NCBI GenBank assembly: GCA_031266025.1 | Contig: JAISBV010000028.1 | Coordinates: 1-55,164 of the forward strand | Direction: 5' to 3' | DNA from: Eubacteriales Family XIII. Incertae Sedis bacterium | GTDB lineage: Bacteria; Bacillota; Clostridia; Peptostreptococcales; Anaerovoracaceae | DNA length: 55,164 nucleotides | Shown here: piece by piece, positions 43,293-52,664 of the stretch | Layout of the letters: every line of letters starts with the position of its first letter | Numbering within the stretch: position 1 is the first letter of the stretch | The notes under the pieces: generated by a model | Told to the model about the DNA's origin: nothing | What the model saw: the letters and a program-made list of their open reading frames with translations, nothing else | Databases searched by the model: none | Program-made: the position numbers and the translations under genes

Positions 43293-44419
43293 TGCTCGGA
43301 ATCCGCCTCCTTCGAATAACGCGAGATATTCAGCACTATCCCCGCCAAAAACATGTACAGCAGCAACGCGTTGCCGCCGTAGCTCACGAATGGCAGCGCT
43401 ACGCCCGTATTCGGTATGACGGATGTCACTACCGCGACGTTTATAACGACTTGTATGGCAAACAATGCCGTGACGCCCGCCGCTATCAGCATGCTGAAGC
43501 GATCCGGCGCGTTGATCGCTATGCGCGCGCCCCTGAATATCAGCAGCATGTACGCAATCAAAAGAATCAGACAGCCCACAAAGCCCAATTCCTCTCCTAT
43601 AACGGCCAATATGAAGTCATTGTGTCCCTCGGGCAGATACATGGCCTTCTGTATGCTGTTGCCGAGACCGTTGCCGAATACGCCGCCCGCGCCGAAAGCG
43701 AGAAGCGAATTTACCGCTTGCCACCCCGAATCCATAGGATCCGCGAACGGATCCATAAACGAGGTTATACGCTCGATTTGATAGTTTTCGGGCTTAATAT
43801 ACTTATAAAGCCCCCACCCTGCGCAAACCCCCAAAACTGTCAGAAGACCTATGTGTCTCCATTTGATGCCCGCGATGAAGATCATTACGCATATGAGACC
43901 GATTACAATCAGGGCGGTTGAAAAATTCGGCTGTTTGTATATCATATAAAAATACGCCGCGCCCATGGCGACAAGCGGAACGGGCCCCCGGAAAAAGCTG
44001 TGTATCAAATCGCGATTCAAGCTCAGATACCACGCGACGAACAGGATGGCGGCTACCTTTGCGATCTCGCCCGGCATAATAGTGATCGAACCGATCTCGA
44101 TCCAACGAGCCGCGGCATTTCTGATTGCGCCCAAGGGCGTGAAGAGCAGCCCGAGCAGCACGAAACTTAAAATCATGATAAACGGCGCCGGCAGGAAGTA
44201 GAATCTGTACGGAATGAATATGGCGCATACCATTGCCGCAAGACCCGCGCCGGCCCACATACCGACGCGTTTCAAGTAGTAATACTGATTACCGTAGTCG
44301 CTTATGGCGACATAACTGCTTGCGCTGAAAACCATGACGACGCCGAACACCACAAGCGCAAGCACAAGTACGGCGAACAGGAAATCTACGGATTTTGTCG
44401 GCTTGATTCGGCTAAGCAT
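43289..44419 (-). CDS. ftsW: SEDS peptidoglycan glycosyltransferase FtsW
   Basis: Polytopic membrane protein of 376 residues, about ten helices, that polymerises lipid II at the septum with its partner PBP. SEDS hallmarks include the RW box around the third helix and GVALPFVSYGGNALL near the C-terminus. It overlaps murD by 8 bases. Confidence 0.94.
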   Translation of the reverse strand: MLSRIKPTKSVDFLFAVLVLALVVFGVVMVFSASSYVAISDYGNQYYYLKRVGMWAGAGLAAMVCAIFIPYRFYFLPAPFIMILSFVLLGLLFTPLGAIRNAAARWIEIGSITIMPGEIAKVAAILFVAWYLSLNRDLIHSFFRGPVPLVAMGAAYFYMIYKQPNFSTALIVIGLICVMIFIAGIKWRHIGLLTVLGVCAGWGLYKYIKPENYQIERITSFMDPFADPMDSGWQAVNSLLAFGAGGVFGNGLGNSIQKAMYLPEGHNDFILAVIGEELGFVGCLILLIAYMLLIFRGARIAINAPDRFSMLIAAGVTALFAIQVVINVAVVTSVIPNTGVALPFVSYGGNALLLYMFLAGIVLNISRYSKEADSEQ

Positions 44420-45785
44420 TTTCCCTTATACCTCGAACACAGCGCTTGAAGTGCTCGCCGCGTTCCTCAAAGCAGCTGTACATATCCCAACTGGCGCAGG
44501 CGGGGGAAAGCAGAACCGTATCGCCGGCCCCGGCCGAACGAAAACCGGTCTCAACGCAAGTCTCCATATCAGCGCACAGCGTAACGTCGTCAAAACCCCG
44601 CGCGAAGGCTGCGGCCTTTATCTTTTCCGCCGTCGCGCCCATAAGCAGCAACCTTCTCACCTTACCGCCGAACGAATCTATAAAACTTGTGAAATCCGCG
44701 TGCTTGTCATAGCCGCCGGCTATGAGGAATATGCCGGGCGCCGTAGCATCCAAGGCTTTGGCGGACGAGTCGGGATTTGTTCCCTTGGAATCGTTGACGA
44801 AGCGTACGCCGTCTATCACGTCCGCAAGCTCCAGCCTGTGTTCCACGCCCGCGAACGCGCGCAGCGAGCGCGCTATATCGGCGACGGGGATGCCGGCGAC
44901 CCAAGACGCGGCCGTTGCGGCCAAAGCGTTTTCCAGATTGTGCGCCCCCGGTATCAAAAGCTCATCCGTTCCGCAGACGTCGATACTTTCCGGGAACGCG
45001 CCGCGCAGCACTATGCGCCCGTCCGCGACAAACACGCCGAAATCAAGCATCCGGCGCCGGCTGAACGGGATTATCGCGGCTTTGCATCCGCCGGAGAGCG
45101 CCAAATCCCACGCCGCCCCGTCGTCGCGATTCACAACGAAAAAGTCTCCGTCCCGTTGGTTCATAAATACGCGCGCCTTGGTCTCAGTGTAATTTTCCAT
45201 ACTCTTATGCCTGTCCATATGATCGGGCGTTATGTTCAGCAGCACCGAAACCATAGGCCTGAAGTCGCGTACGGTCTCAAGCTGAAAGCTTGAAAGCTCC
45301 GCGACCATAAATGTTTCCGACTCTGCGGCCGCAAGGGCCGCCGTGATAGCGGGAACGCCTATATTGCCTACTACCTCCGTCTTTTTTCCGCTATTCTTGA
45401 ATATTTCTCCTATGAGCGTCGTCGTAGTCGTCTTGCCGTTCGTACCGGTGATCGCGATATAGCGCCCGCCGCCCAACCTGAACGCCAACTCCGTTTCGCC
45501 TATAATTTCGGCCCCGGTCTCCCGCGCGGCAAGTATGAAAGGCAGATCGGGCGGCACGCCCGGACTCATGACCAGTACGTCGAATATATCATCCGTATCC
45601 GGCGCCGCGCCCCCCGCGTACAGGCGTTCGCCGAACAGCGCCGCCGTCTCCGCGCCGAGCGCGCCGATATCCTTCGCGTCATAGCCCCAAATCATAGCGC
45701 CGAGAGCAGTCAAAACGCGCGCCGCCGCGAGACCCGACTTGCCGAGACCGACGATCAAAAGTCTTTTTTCCTTCAAATCCCACAT
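44412..45785 (-). CDS. murD: UDP-MurNAc-L-alanine:D-glutamate ligase MurD
   Basis: Cytoplasmic ligase of 457 residues. The ATP-binding loop is AITGTNGKTTTTTL, and NITPDHMDRH and the C-terminal DSKGTNPDSS are conserved Mur-ligase elements. It adds D-Glu to UDP-MurNAc-L-Ala. Confidence 0.95.
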   Translation of the reverse strand: MWDLKEKRLLIVGLGKSGLAAARVLTALGAMIWGYDAKDIGALGAETAALFGERLYAGGAAPDTDDIFDVLVMSPGVPPDLPFILAARETGAEIIGETELAFRLGGGRYIAITGTNGKTTTTTLIGEIFKNSGKKTEVVGNIGVPAITAALAAAESETFMVAELSSFQLETVRDFRPMVSVLLNITPDHMDRHKSMENYTETKARVFMNQRDGDFFVVNRDDGAAWDLALSGGCKAAIIPFSRRRMLDFGVFVADGRIVLRGAFPESIDVCGTDELLIPGAHNLENALAATAASWVAGIPVADIARSLRAFAGVEHRLELADVIDGVRFVNDSKGTNPDSSAKALDATAPGIFLIAGGYDKHADFTSFIDSFGGKVRRLLLMGATAEKIKAAAFARGFDDVTLCADMETCVETGFRSAGAGDTVLLSPACASWDMYSCFEERGEHFKRCVRGIRENA

Positions 45786-45803
45786 TGCGTCCCCTCCCGC
45801 GCG

Positions 45804-46784
45804 TCAGAATATATAGCTAACCGCAACCGCGCACAGCGCCGCCAGCGCCGTAGCGCCCCAGAATGAAAGCACAACCCGGCGCTCTGACCAACCGCAGAGC
45901 TCGAAATGATGGTGCAGCGGCGCCATCCTGAACACGCGTTTGCCCCTGAGCTTGTAACTGCCGACCTGAATGACGACGGACAGGGCTTCGATCACATAAA
46001 CGAAACCGACTATGGGCAGTATGAGTTCGAGACGCAGTATAACGGAAACGGCGGCAAGGCCGCCGCCGAGGGCCAACGAACCCGTATCGCCCATGAATAT
46101 CTTGGCCGGATGCCTGTTGAACAGCAGGAAACCCAAGCAGGCGCCGCAGATCGCCGCGCTGAAAAACGCGCTGTCCGAAAACAGACCCCCCGCAAAGGCC
46201 ATGCAGAGCGCGACCATGGCGGTGACGCCCGAAGCCAAGCCGTCAAGTCCGTCCGTCAAATTCACGCTGTTGACCATCGCGACGATAACGAATATCACGA
46301 ACGGTATATAAAAAACCCCGAAGTCGAGGTTCTTGTTGATAAACGGAACATATATATCCGTAGTGTTTCCCGGGCTTTGGAATTGATATATCGTTATGCC
46401 CGCCGCTATGAGCACCTGCAGCGCGAATTTCTGCACGGCCGTCAGACCGAGATTACGCTTCATCCTTACCTTTACATAATCGTCGAAGAAACCGAGCGCG
46501 GCGTAGCCCGCGAATGTCAGAAGCATGACCAATATATCGGCCGTAAGCCTTTTGAGCGTAAAGAAACCCGCCGCAGCGCCTATCACTATCGCGACGCCGC
46601 CCATAGTCGGCGTACCGCTCTTGGAAAGATGGGACTCCGGCCCGTCTTCGCGTATGCTCTGCCCTGCGTTGATGCGCTTCATAATCGGGATCATCGTCCA
46701 AGTGAGCAGCGCCGTTACGACGTAGGCGGCTGCTGCGGTCATTATTATGCGCAGTATATCCGCGGAGTTGAGCGCGACCGTCAT
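45804..46784 (-). CDS. mraY: Phospho-MurNAc-pentapeptide transferase MraY
   Basis: Membrane enzyme of 326 residues that transfers phospho-MurNAc-pentapeptide to undecaprenyl phosphate, giving lipid I. It has about ten helices, GTPTMGGVAI, the aspartate-rich FFDDYVK, NLTDGLDGLA, and the histidine-rich loop APLHHHFEL. It overlaps murF by 4 bases. Confidence 0.96.
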   Translation of the reverse strand: MTVALNSADILRIIMTAAAAYVVTALLTWTMIPIMKRINAGQSIREDGPESHLSKSGTPTMGGVAIVIGAAAGFFTLKRLTADILVMLLTFAGYAALGFFDDYVKVRMKRNLGLTAVQKFALQVLIAAGITIYQFQSPGNTTDIYVPFINKNLDFGVFYIPFVIFVIVAMVNSVNLTDGLDGLASGVTAMVALCMAFAGGLFSDSAFFSAAICGACLGFLLFNRHPAKIFMGDTGSLALGGGLAAVSVILRLELILPIVGFVYVIEALSVVIQVGSYKLRGKRVFRMAPLHHHFELCGWSERRVVLSFWGATALAALCAVAVSYIF

Positions 46785-48148
46785 TCCAGTATCCTTTTCA
46801 CGACCGTCTCCATATGCATGCCGCGGGAACCTTTTACAAGAATCACGTCCCCCGCCGTCAATATTCCTTTTACTTCGCTCAAGGCTTTGTCCTTATCGCC
46901 GAAGCGCAGAATTTCAAGTGAAGGTCTCTCCTGTTCCGCTCCGTCCGCTATGCCCAAGGCCTTTTCGCCGACGGTGATGAGCAGACCGATATTCTTACCC
47001 GCCGCGTAAGCGCCGATCTGCCTGTGATATTCAGCCGATCCTTCGCCAAGCTCGTTCATATCGCCAAGCACCGCGACCTTGCGAATACCCCTGACCGTTT
47101 CAAGCATATCGAGCGCCGCTCGCACGGAATCCGGATTGGCGTTATACGTATCGTCTATGACCTTCATGCCATTTTTGCCCGTAATTTTATTAAATATCTC
47201 AAACGATTCCAGTCTTTTTGCCGCGTCTTCCATGGATATGCCGAGACAGGACGCAGCCGCCACGGCAAGAGCCGCGTTTGTCGCGTTGTGTATGCCGAGT
47301 ATGGGTACGGAAAACCTCTGAATCCCGTCGCCGTGTTCGAGCAGAAAAAAAATAGATTTTTCGTTGTCGCTCCGGACGCCCGATAAGATGAAGTCGCTCT
47401 TTCCCGTATTGCCAACCTTGACGAGTTTGTAATCTCCGGCTGCGCAATCCTCGCTGAGCGCGCCCGCGCCCATCGTATTGATGACGAGCGTATCGCGCGG
47501 CCCCATATATCCCGAGATCTCAAGCTTGGCGTCGCGTATCCCGTCCCTGCTCTCAAAATTCTTGATATGCGCTGTGCCTACATTAGTGATAACGCCCACA
47601 TTCGGACGCACGATATCGGCAAGCATATCTATTTCACCGGCGCGATACATGCCCATTTCGAGTACAACCGCTTCCGTGTCCTCGCCGATAGAGAGAACAG
47701 AGAGAGGAAGGCCTATTTCGTTGTTCATGTTCGCTTGCGATTTGGCCGTTTTGTAGCGTCCGTCGCATATATGGAACAGCATTTCCTTCGTCGTCGTCTT
47801 TCCTGTGCTGCCCGTGACCGCTATCTTCGCTATATCGAGGCGCCGTATGTAAAAACGCGCGAGATCCTGCAACGCCCGCGTCGTGTCTTCAACTAATATC
47901 ACATTTGCCTCACAGCCCTCGGGCACGGCGTCTTCACGCGAAACGAGCAGGCTCGAACAGCCCGCGCTCAGCGTTTCAGGGATGAAATCATGCGCGTCGT
48001 GACGTTCGCCTATCAGCGGAATGAACAGGTCGCCCGCGCTTGCTTTACGCGAATCCGTTGAAACGCCGCGGACGCCGGCGTTCGCGGCGCCGCAGATAAC
48101 GCGGCCTTTCACAGCCTCGGCTATTTCGCTGAATTTCAATTCCTTCAT
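46781..48148 (-). CDS. murF: UDP-MurNAc-tripeptide:D-Ala-D-Ala ligase MurF
   Basis: Ligase of 455 residues that adds D-Ala-D-Ala to complete the pentapeptide. The ATP loop is AVTGSTGKTTTKEM; DDTYNANPDSV is the family motif. The SpoVD-like PBP gene ends 13 bases upstream, so there is no room for murE, which normally stands between them. Confidence 0.95.
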   Translation of the reverse strand: MKELKFSEIAEAVKGRVICGAANAGVRGVSTDSRKASAGDLFIPLIGERHDAHDFIPETLSAGCSSLLVSREDAVPEGCEANVILVEDTTRALQDLARFYIRRLDIAKIAVTGSTGKTTTKEMLFHICDGRYKTAKSQANMNNEIGLPLSVLSIGEDTEAVVLEMGMYRAGEIDMLADIVRPNVGVITNVGTAHIKNFESRDGIRDAKLEISGYMGPRDTLVINTMGAGALSEDCAAGDYKLVKVGNTGKSDFILSGVRSDNEKSIFFLLEHGDGIQRFSVPILGIHNATNAALAVAAASCLGISMEDAAKRLESFEIFNKITGKNGMKVIDDTYNANPDSVRAALDMLETVRGIRKVAVLGDMNELGEGSAEYHRQIGAYAAGKNIGLLITVGEKALGIADGAEQERPSLEILRFGDKDKALSEVKGILTAGDVILVKGSRGMHMETVVKRILE

Positions 48149-48161
48149 ATAAAAACTCCCG

Positions 48162-50204
48162 CTACTCGTTATATAGGTATACCTGTCCGCCGGGAGGCAG
48201 CCGGCTTCCCGGCTTGGGATACTGCTCCGCCACTATGAAATCCGTGTTTTCACCGCTCGCCGGCGAACCCGCATACGTCAGCCCGCTGCCGAGCGTATGG
48301 CCCGCCGCGTCGCTGAAACTCATACCGACCACATTTGGCACTGTGACGTAGGAGCGCTGCATCTCAGCCAATTCCTCCTGTGTATAGCTTGGCGCTATAT
48401 TCATATACCTGAGTACGTCCGACATTATCTCCTTGACGCCGGGGCCGGCCGTTGTGCTGCCGAATTTGATGGGGCCCTGAGGTTCATCGACTATCATGAG
48501 CACCGCTATCCTCGGATCATCCATGGGCGCAAGCGCTATCATGGATCCCGTAACCTTGCCCGTCTTGTAACTGCCGTTGTCAAGCTTTTCCGCGGTTCCT
48601 GTCTTGCCGCCTATGCGATATCCGGGCAACCCGGCGACCTTGCCGCCGCTTTCGTTCACGACGTATTCCATGATGCCCTTAACCTCCTCAGCCGTCTGTT
48701 CGCTGAGTATTCTGCGTACGACCTGCGCGTCGAACGACGTCACGATATTGCCGTCGCCGTCCGCCAAAGCCTTGACAAGCCTCGGTTTCATGAGATTGCC
48801 GCCGTTGCCGATAGCGGAAACGGCCGTGATGAGCTGTATGGGCGTTATGGATATGCCCTGTCCGTAGGACATTGTGGCAAGACCCACAGGGCCCGCTGTG
48901 CTGCGATCCTGCACAAGGGAATTCGTTTCGCCCGGAAAATCAACGCCCGTCTTGGACGTCACGCCGAACAACTCCATATATTTGTAGAATCTGTCGTAGC
49001 CCATGCGCTGCACAAGCTGTATCATCACGGGATTGCAGGAATTTCCGACGGCTTGGGTAAGGCTCTGCGCGCCGTGCGGATCGTAATAGCGCCAACAGCG
49101 AAGCCTTTGATCCGCCACTTCATAAAAGCCGTTGCAGACGAAGCCCTCGTCGGGACTGCATACGCGTTCCTCAAGCGCCGCGGAAACCGTAAGCAGCTTG
49201 AACGTGGAGCCCGGATCGTAGACTTCGTTGATCAAAGGATTGCGCCACATGCCGTTCCAGTATTTGACCTGCTCTTCCTGTGAAAGGTTCCTTACGTATT
49301 CGGCGGCGCCCGGGTCGAGAGGCACGCGCGGATCTCCGGGATCGAAGTCGGGCGTAACGGCCATACCCAATATATCGCCTGTTTTGGGATCCATCACTAT
49401 AGCCATTACGCGCAGCGCATCCGTGCTTTCGTGTACCTTGCCTATGGCTTTCTCCACGTAATGCTGTACGGCCTCGTCTATGGTTAGCACAATGTTCAGG
49501 CCGTTTTGCGCATCATAGCGTTTTTCTGTTCCGTAAGCAAGACTGTTGCCGTTGATATCGGTGTTTTTGATCCACCGCCCCGAAATGCCCGTTAAATCCT
49601 TTTCATAAGCAAGTTCGATACCGCTCATGCCGCTGCCGTCGTCGTTGACGACGCCGAGCACATGAGACGCAAAGGGGCCGTACGGGTAATAGCGCTCGTC
49701 ATACGGCTCTATTTCTACGCCATGCAGATTTTCCGCGTCCGCGCGCGCCTTTATGATAGCGACAGCTTCTTCACTCACGTCATTCGCGACACGCACCATG
49801 GCGCCGGTGCGATTCAACATCTCGCGAACAAGCCCTCCGTCGAGACCGAGTTCCTCGGAAAGCATATTGGCGGTACTCTCAAAATGGGCTTCTTTTATAT
49901 CATCGGAATCGCCGTACCGCACGTTGGCGGGTCTGACCCAAACGCGGTACGAAACGGCGCTGACCGCAAGCTCCGTCATATTCCTGTCGTATATACCGCC
50001 GCGCTTCGCGGGAATCAACCAATCCCTCGTTTGACTCTCCTGCGCCAACCTGGCGTATCTGTCGTTCGCCACCACTGTGATCCAACCTATGCGAAAGGCC
50101 AGCCCTGTGAAAAGCAACGCCGTAAGCGCGAATAATATGATAATCCTTTTGCGAATGCGAAGCTCGCCTTTTGCGTCGTGATTTTTGAATTTCAAACCTG
50201 TCAC
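48162..50204 (-). CDS. SpoVD/PBP2-type peptidoglycan transpeptidase with PASTA domain
   Basis: Class B penicillin-binding protein of about 680 residues: short cytoplasmic tail, one membrane helix (about 21-45), dimerisation domain, transpeptidase domain (STFK, GNSCN, GGKTGTAEK) and one C-terminal PASTA domain (YVTVPNVVGMSFSDA). The best start is GTG at 50204 after AAGGG; the frame is open to 50228. The single PASTA matches SpoVD (spore cortex) or a vegetative FtsI; only one such gene is here, so it may serve division. Confidence 0.9.
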   Translation of the reverse strand: MTGLKFKNHDAKGELRIRKRIIILFALTALLFTGLAFRIGWITVVANDRYARLAQESQTRDWLIPAKRGGIYDRNMTELAVSAVSYRVWVRPANVRYGDSDDIKEAHFESTANMLSEELGLDGGLVREMLNRTGAMVRVANDVSEEAVAIIKARADAENLHGVEIEPYDERYYPYGPFASHVLGVVNDDGSGMSGIELAYEKDLTGISGRWIKNTDINGNSLAYGTEKRYDAQNGLNIVLTIDEAVQHYVEKAIGKVHESTDALRVMAIVMDPKTGDILGMAVTPDFDPGDPRVPLDPGAAEYVRNLSQEEQVKYWNGMWRNPLINEVYDPGSTFKLLTVSAALEERVCSPDEGFVCNGFYEVADQRLRCWRYYDPHGAQSLTQAVGNSCNPVMIQLVQRMGYDRFYKYMELFGVTSKTGVDFPGETNSLVQDRSTAGPVGLATMSYGQGISITPIQLITAVSAIGNGGNLMKPRLVKALADGDGNIVTSFDAQVVRRILSEQTAEEVKGIMEYVVNESGGKVAGLPGYRIGGKTGTAEKLDNGSYKTGKVTGSMIALAPMDDPRIAVLMIVDEPQGPIKFGSTTAGPGVKEIMSDVLRYMNIAPSYTQEELAEMQRSYVTVPNVVGMSFSDAAGHTLGSGLTYAGSPASGENTDFIVAEQYPKPGSRLPPGGQVYLYNE

Positions 50205-50290
50205 CCTTGCAGCCCTTGAATACAGCAATGACGCTGCACGGAATACACAGCCCCGACCTCATAAATGACCTCTGAGCTGTAACGGTTGCT

Positions 50291-50773
50291 TTACCATAAT
50301 TGGTATGTGTTCTCTTTTATATACTGCGCGAAATCGTTCACCGGCAGAGGCTCTTTTTCCGCATAGACCACTTGATCCGCAGTCGGATAGATCATGCCGA
50401 GTTCATTTACCGCCCTATACTCTATCACGCCTATGCCCGTACCTTTCTCTATCTTTACTGTCAACTTGTCTATTTCCTCGTAGACCGCGTCCGTCGCCTT
50501 CACAACGTTATTTATATCGTACTGTATGGACGTCATCCAACCGGACGCGTTAATCATGCCGACGCCTATAATCCCGGCGAAAATCAAAAGCAAAAACATC
50601 CCCCATATGTCGAGCGCGGAAACGGCGTCACCGGTTTTCGATCGCGCGGCGCTTTTCGGCTTGTCGGGCGCGGGCAAGGGTTTGAAGCCTTGGCGAAAAT
50701 CGAATTCGTTTTCCCGCTCCCTGAACTTGTATCCGTGGCCTTGGTTTTCGCCGTAGCTTTTCGCGACGCTCAT
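50291..50773 (-). CDS. ftsL: FtsL-like septum protein
   Basis: Protein of 160 residues with a 55-residue cytoplasmic region, one membrane helix (about 56-80) and an outer coiled-coil segment (about 80-120). The sequence is poorly conserved, as is normal for FtsL; assignment rests on topology and position between rsmH and the PBP gene. Confidence 0.8.
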   Translation of the reverse strand: MSVAKSYGENQGHGYKFRERENEFDFRQGFKPLPAPDKPKSAARSKTGDAVSALDIWGMFLLLIFAGIIGVGMINASGWMTSIQYDINNVVKATDAVYEEIDKLTVKIEKGTGIGVIEYRAVNELGMIYPTADQVVYAEKEPLPVNDFAQYIKENTYQLW

Positions 50774-50823
50774 GTCGGCGATTTCTCCTTACTGCAAAAG
50801 GGCGCGGCATATATCCCGTCCCG

Positions 50824-51759
50824 TTAAATATGTTCGAATATGCGCAGCTTGGCGCTGCGCGCCCGCGGATTTTCCGACAACTCGTCCTCGGACGCCGTTA
50901 TGGGCTTACGCGTGATCCGTCTGCCGTCGGGATACCTGCCGCAAACGCAGACCGGAAGACGTTCCGGACAGACACACGGGTTTTCGCGCGCCGCGAAAAC
51001 CTCCTTGGCGACGCGATCTTCAAGCGAATGAAATGTTATCACGCACAGCCTTCCGCGCGGGTTCAGGCAGTCTATAAACGCGTTCAACGCTTCATCGAGA
51101 CCGTCCAACTCTCCGTTCACCTCTATTCGAACGGCCTGAAACGTACGCTTTGCGGGATGCGGCCCTTCACGTCTCGCCGACGCGGGTATGGCGGCTTTTA
51201 TAATATCGACCAAATCGCCTGTTCGCCGTATACGTTTCTCGCGGCGGCTTCTCACTATGAACGCGCTGATGCGCGACGCCCATCTTTCCTCTCCGTATCT
51301 CTTTATAACGCTTGTCAACTCATCCTGCGAATATTCGTTTACGACGTCCTCCGCGGTAATCCCGGCAGAGACGTCCATACGCATGTCGAGCGGCGCGTCG
51401 CGCATATATGAAAATCCCCTGTCGGCGTTGTCAAGCTGAAACGATGATACGCCGAGATCAAGCAAAGCGCCGTCCAACCCCGTAATCCCGTTTTCGCGCA
51501 TGATCCGTTTTATGTTTTTGTAATCGTCGCGGATAAGCAGTTTTGCGCAAACAAGGGCGCCGAGCGTTTCGCGCGCCGCCGCTACGGCGTCCGCATCCCT
51601 GTCTATCCCAAGCAGCAGACCGTTTCCCGCAAGAGCCTCGCATATGGCCGCCGCGTGTCCGCCGCCGCCCAATGTGCCGTCCGCGTATACGCCGCCGGCC
51701 CGTACGGCAAGCCCTTCCAATATTTCATTCAGCAGCACGGGCTTATGAATATAATCCAT
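50824..51759 (-). CDS. rsmH: 16S rRNA m4C1402 methyltransferase RsmH
   Basis: SAM-dependent methyltransferase of 311 residues that modifies C1402 of 16S rRNA. N-terminal HKPVLLNEILEGL, GTLGGGGHA and the C-terminal CVITFHSLEDR are hallmark motifs. It is the second gene of the dcw cluster. Confidence 0.96.
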   Translation of the reverse strand: MDYIHKPVLLNEILEGLAVRAGGVYADGTLGGGGHAAAICEALAGNGLLLGIDRDADAVAAARETLGALVCAKLLIRDDYKNIKRIMRENGITGLDGALLDLGVSSFQLDNADRGFSYMRDAPLDMRMDVSAGITAEDVVNEYSQDELTSVIKRYGEERWASRISAFIVRSRREKRIRRTGDLVDIIKAAIPASARREGPHPAKRTFQAVRIEVNGELDGLDEALNAFIDCLNPRGRLCVITFHSLEDRVAKEVFAARENPCVCPERLPVCVCGRYPDGRRITRKPITASEDELSENPRARSAKLRIFEHI

Positions 51760-51791
51760 TTTTCCACTGTTTGCGCGGCGCGAACCCGGCG

Positions 51792-52313
51792 TCAGTCCGC
51801 ACGCGCGTCATGTTCGCGCTCGCGTTTGAGTTTCGACGCGTAGTTGCTGAGCGCCTTGACATCCTTACCGGATATTGAATTTTCATGCGTGACGCGATCC
51901 CATATCTCAAGTACGTCGAGCATCCCCACACAAGCCAAGTCACGCGCGAGACCTGCGTAATTGCGCGATTCCTGCGGAATCGTCAAACGCCCCTGCTTAT
52001 CTATATCGCAGAATGTGGACGTGCCCACGTAATGCCTGAGCAGGTCGCGTATATTATCGTCGTCGCTTGGCAGTGTACGCAAATCCCTGATGAGCAATTC
52101 CCAGTTCCGCACGGGATACGCGTACAGACAGCGGTCTATGCCGTGGACTATAACGCACCTGCCCGCGTAATTCTTACGAAGCTTACCTGACGGAGGCATG
52201 ACGTCGCCCTCGTCGTCGGCGTTTTTGTTAACGTCGAAATCCTCGCAGAATTTTGCGGGCATAAACATCCTGCCGGCATCATCTATAGAATTGTAGGCTC
52301 GTCCCGTAAGCAT
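51792..52313 (-). CDS. mraZ: Transcription regulator MraZ
   Basis: MraZ, 173 residues, slightly longer than the usual 140-150. Two SpoVT/AbrB-like halves carry the DxxxR-type motifs (DDAGRMFMPAKF and DKQGRLTIPQ). A spacer rich in D, E and N (about 31-42) and a charged C-terminal tail account for the extra length. It represses or tunes the dcw cluster by binding repeats upstream of its own gene. AGGAGCTG precedes the start. Confidence 0.94.
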   Translation of the reverse strand: MLTGRAYNSIDDAGRMFMPAKFCEDFDVNKNADDEGDVMPPSGKLRKNYAGRCVIVHGIDRCLYAYPVRNWELLIRDLRTLPSDDDNIRDLLRHYVGTSTFCDIDKQGRLTIPQESRNYAGLARDLACVGMLDVLEIWDRVTHENSISGKDVKALSNYASKLKREREHDARAD

Positions 52314-52360
52314 ATACAGCTCCTGAATCCGGTTAAAAAACGGTCAAAACAACTGTTTCC

Positions 52361-52385
52361 ACTCCATATTACTCCTTTTTACTCC
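52361..52385 (-). promoter_or_regulatory. MraZ operator repeats
   Basis: On the minus strand GGAGT occurs three times with starts exactly 10 bases apart (52361-52365, 52371-52375 and 52381-52385 in plus coordinates), about 50-70 bases before mraZ. Known MraZ operators are short G-rich pentamers each followed by 5 variable bases. The match in spacing and position is strong; a different sequence version (GGAGT not TGGGN) is expected between phyla. Confidence 0.75.
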
Positions 52386-52508
52386 TATGTACAACAAAAA
52401 TCATGAAAAAAATATATTCTCCGATTTGTTTTTCGGGATTTTTTACTTTATTACGCTTGGATTACAGAATTTTTACAATATATTGTGCAGAATAGGTGTT
52501 CGCATACC

Positions 52509-52541
52509 AAATATGAGACAAATATGAAACAAATATGAGGA
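52509..52541. repeat. Three 11-bp direct repeats in the mraZ-asparaginase spacer
   Basis: AAATATGAGAC, AAATATGAAAC and AAATATGAGGA follow each other without gaps, and a fourth ATATGAAAA adjoins. The 11-base step places each copy on the same face of the helix, 33 bases before the plus-strand -35. This could be a regulator-binding array; no family is recognised. The remaining spacer 52386-52664 is AT-rich and shows no gene; no convincing mraZ promoter was found. Confidence 0.55.
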
Positions 52542-52573
52542 ATATGAAAAAAGGGTCAATCTTTTTTACAACC

Positions 52574-52602
52574 TTGACAAAATGAACCGGATTGAATAGA
52601 AT
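52574..52602 (+). promoter_or_regulatory. Promoter of the asparaginase-like gene
   Basis: TTGACA (52574-52579) and TAGAAT (52597-52602) are 17 bases apart on the plus strand, 60 bases before the start codon. Confidence 0.8.
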
Positions 52603-52664
52603 ATTGCGCATAAGGGCGAGAGGGCGCGCATGAACATTGTTTGCAGCGCATAATTTAGAACAAA

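Noticed and set aside
52501-52550. CRISPR array in the AT-rich 11-bp repeats
   Set aside because: Units are contiguous with no spacers and far too short; no cas genes are in the window.
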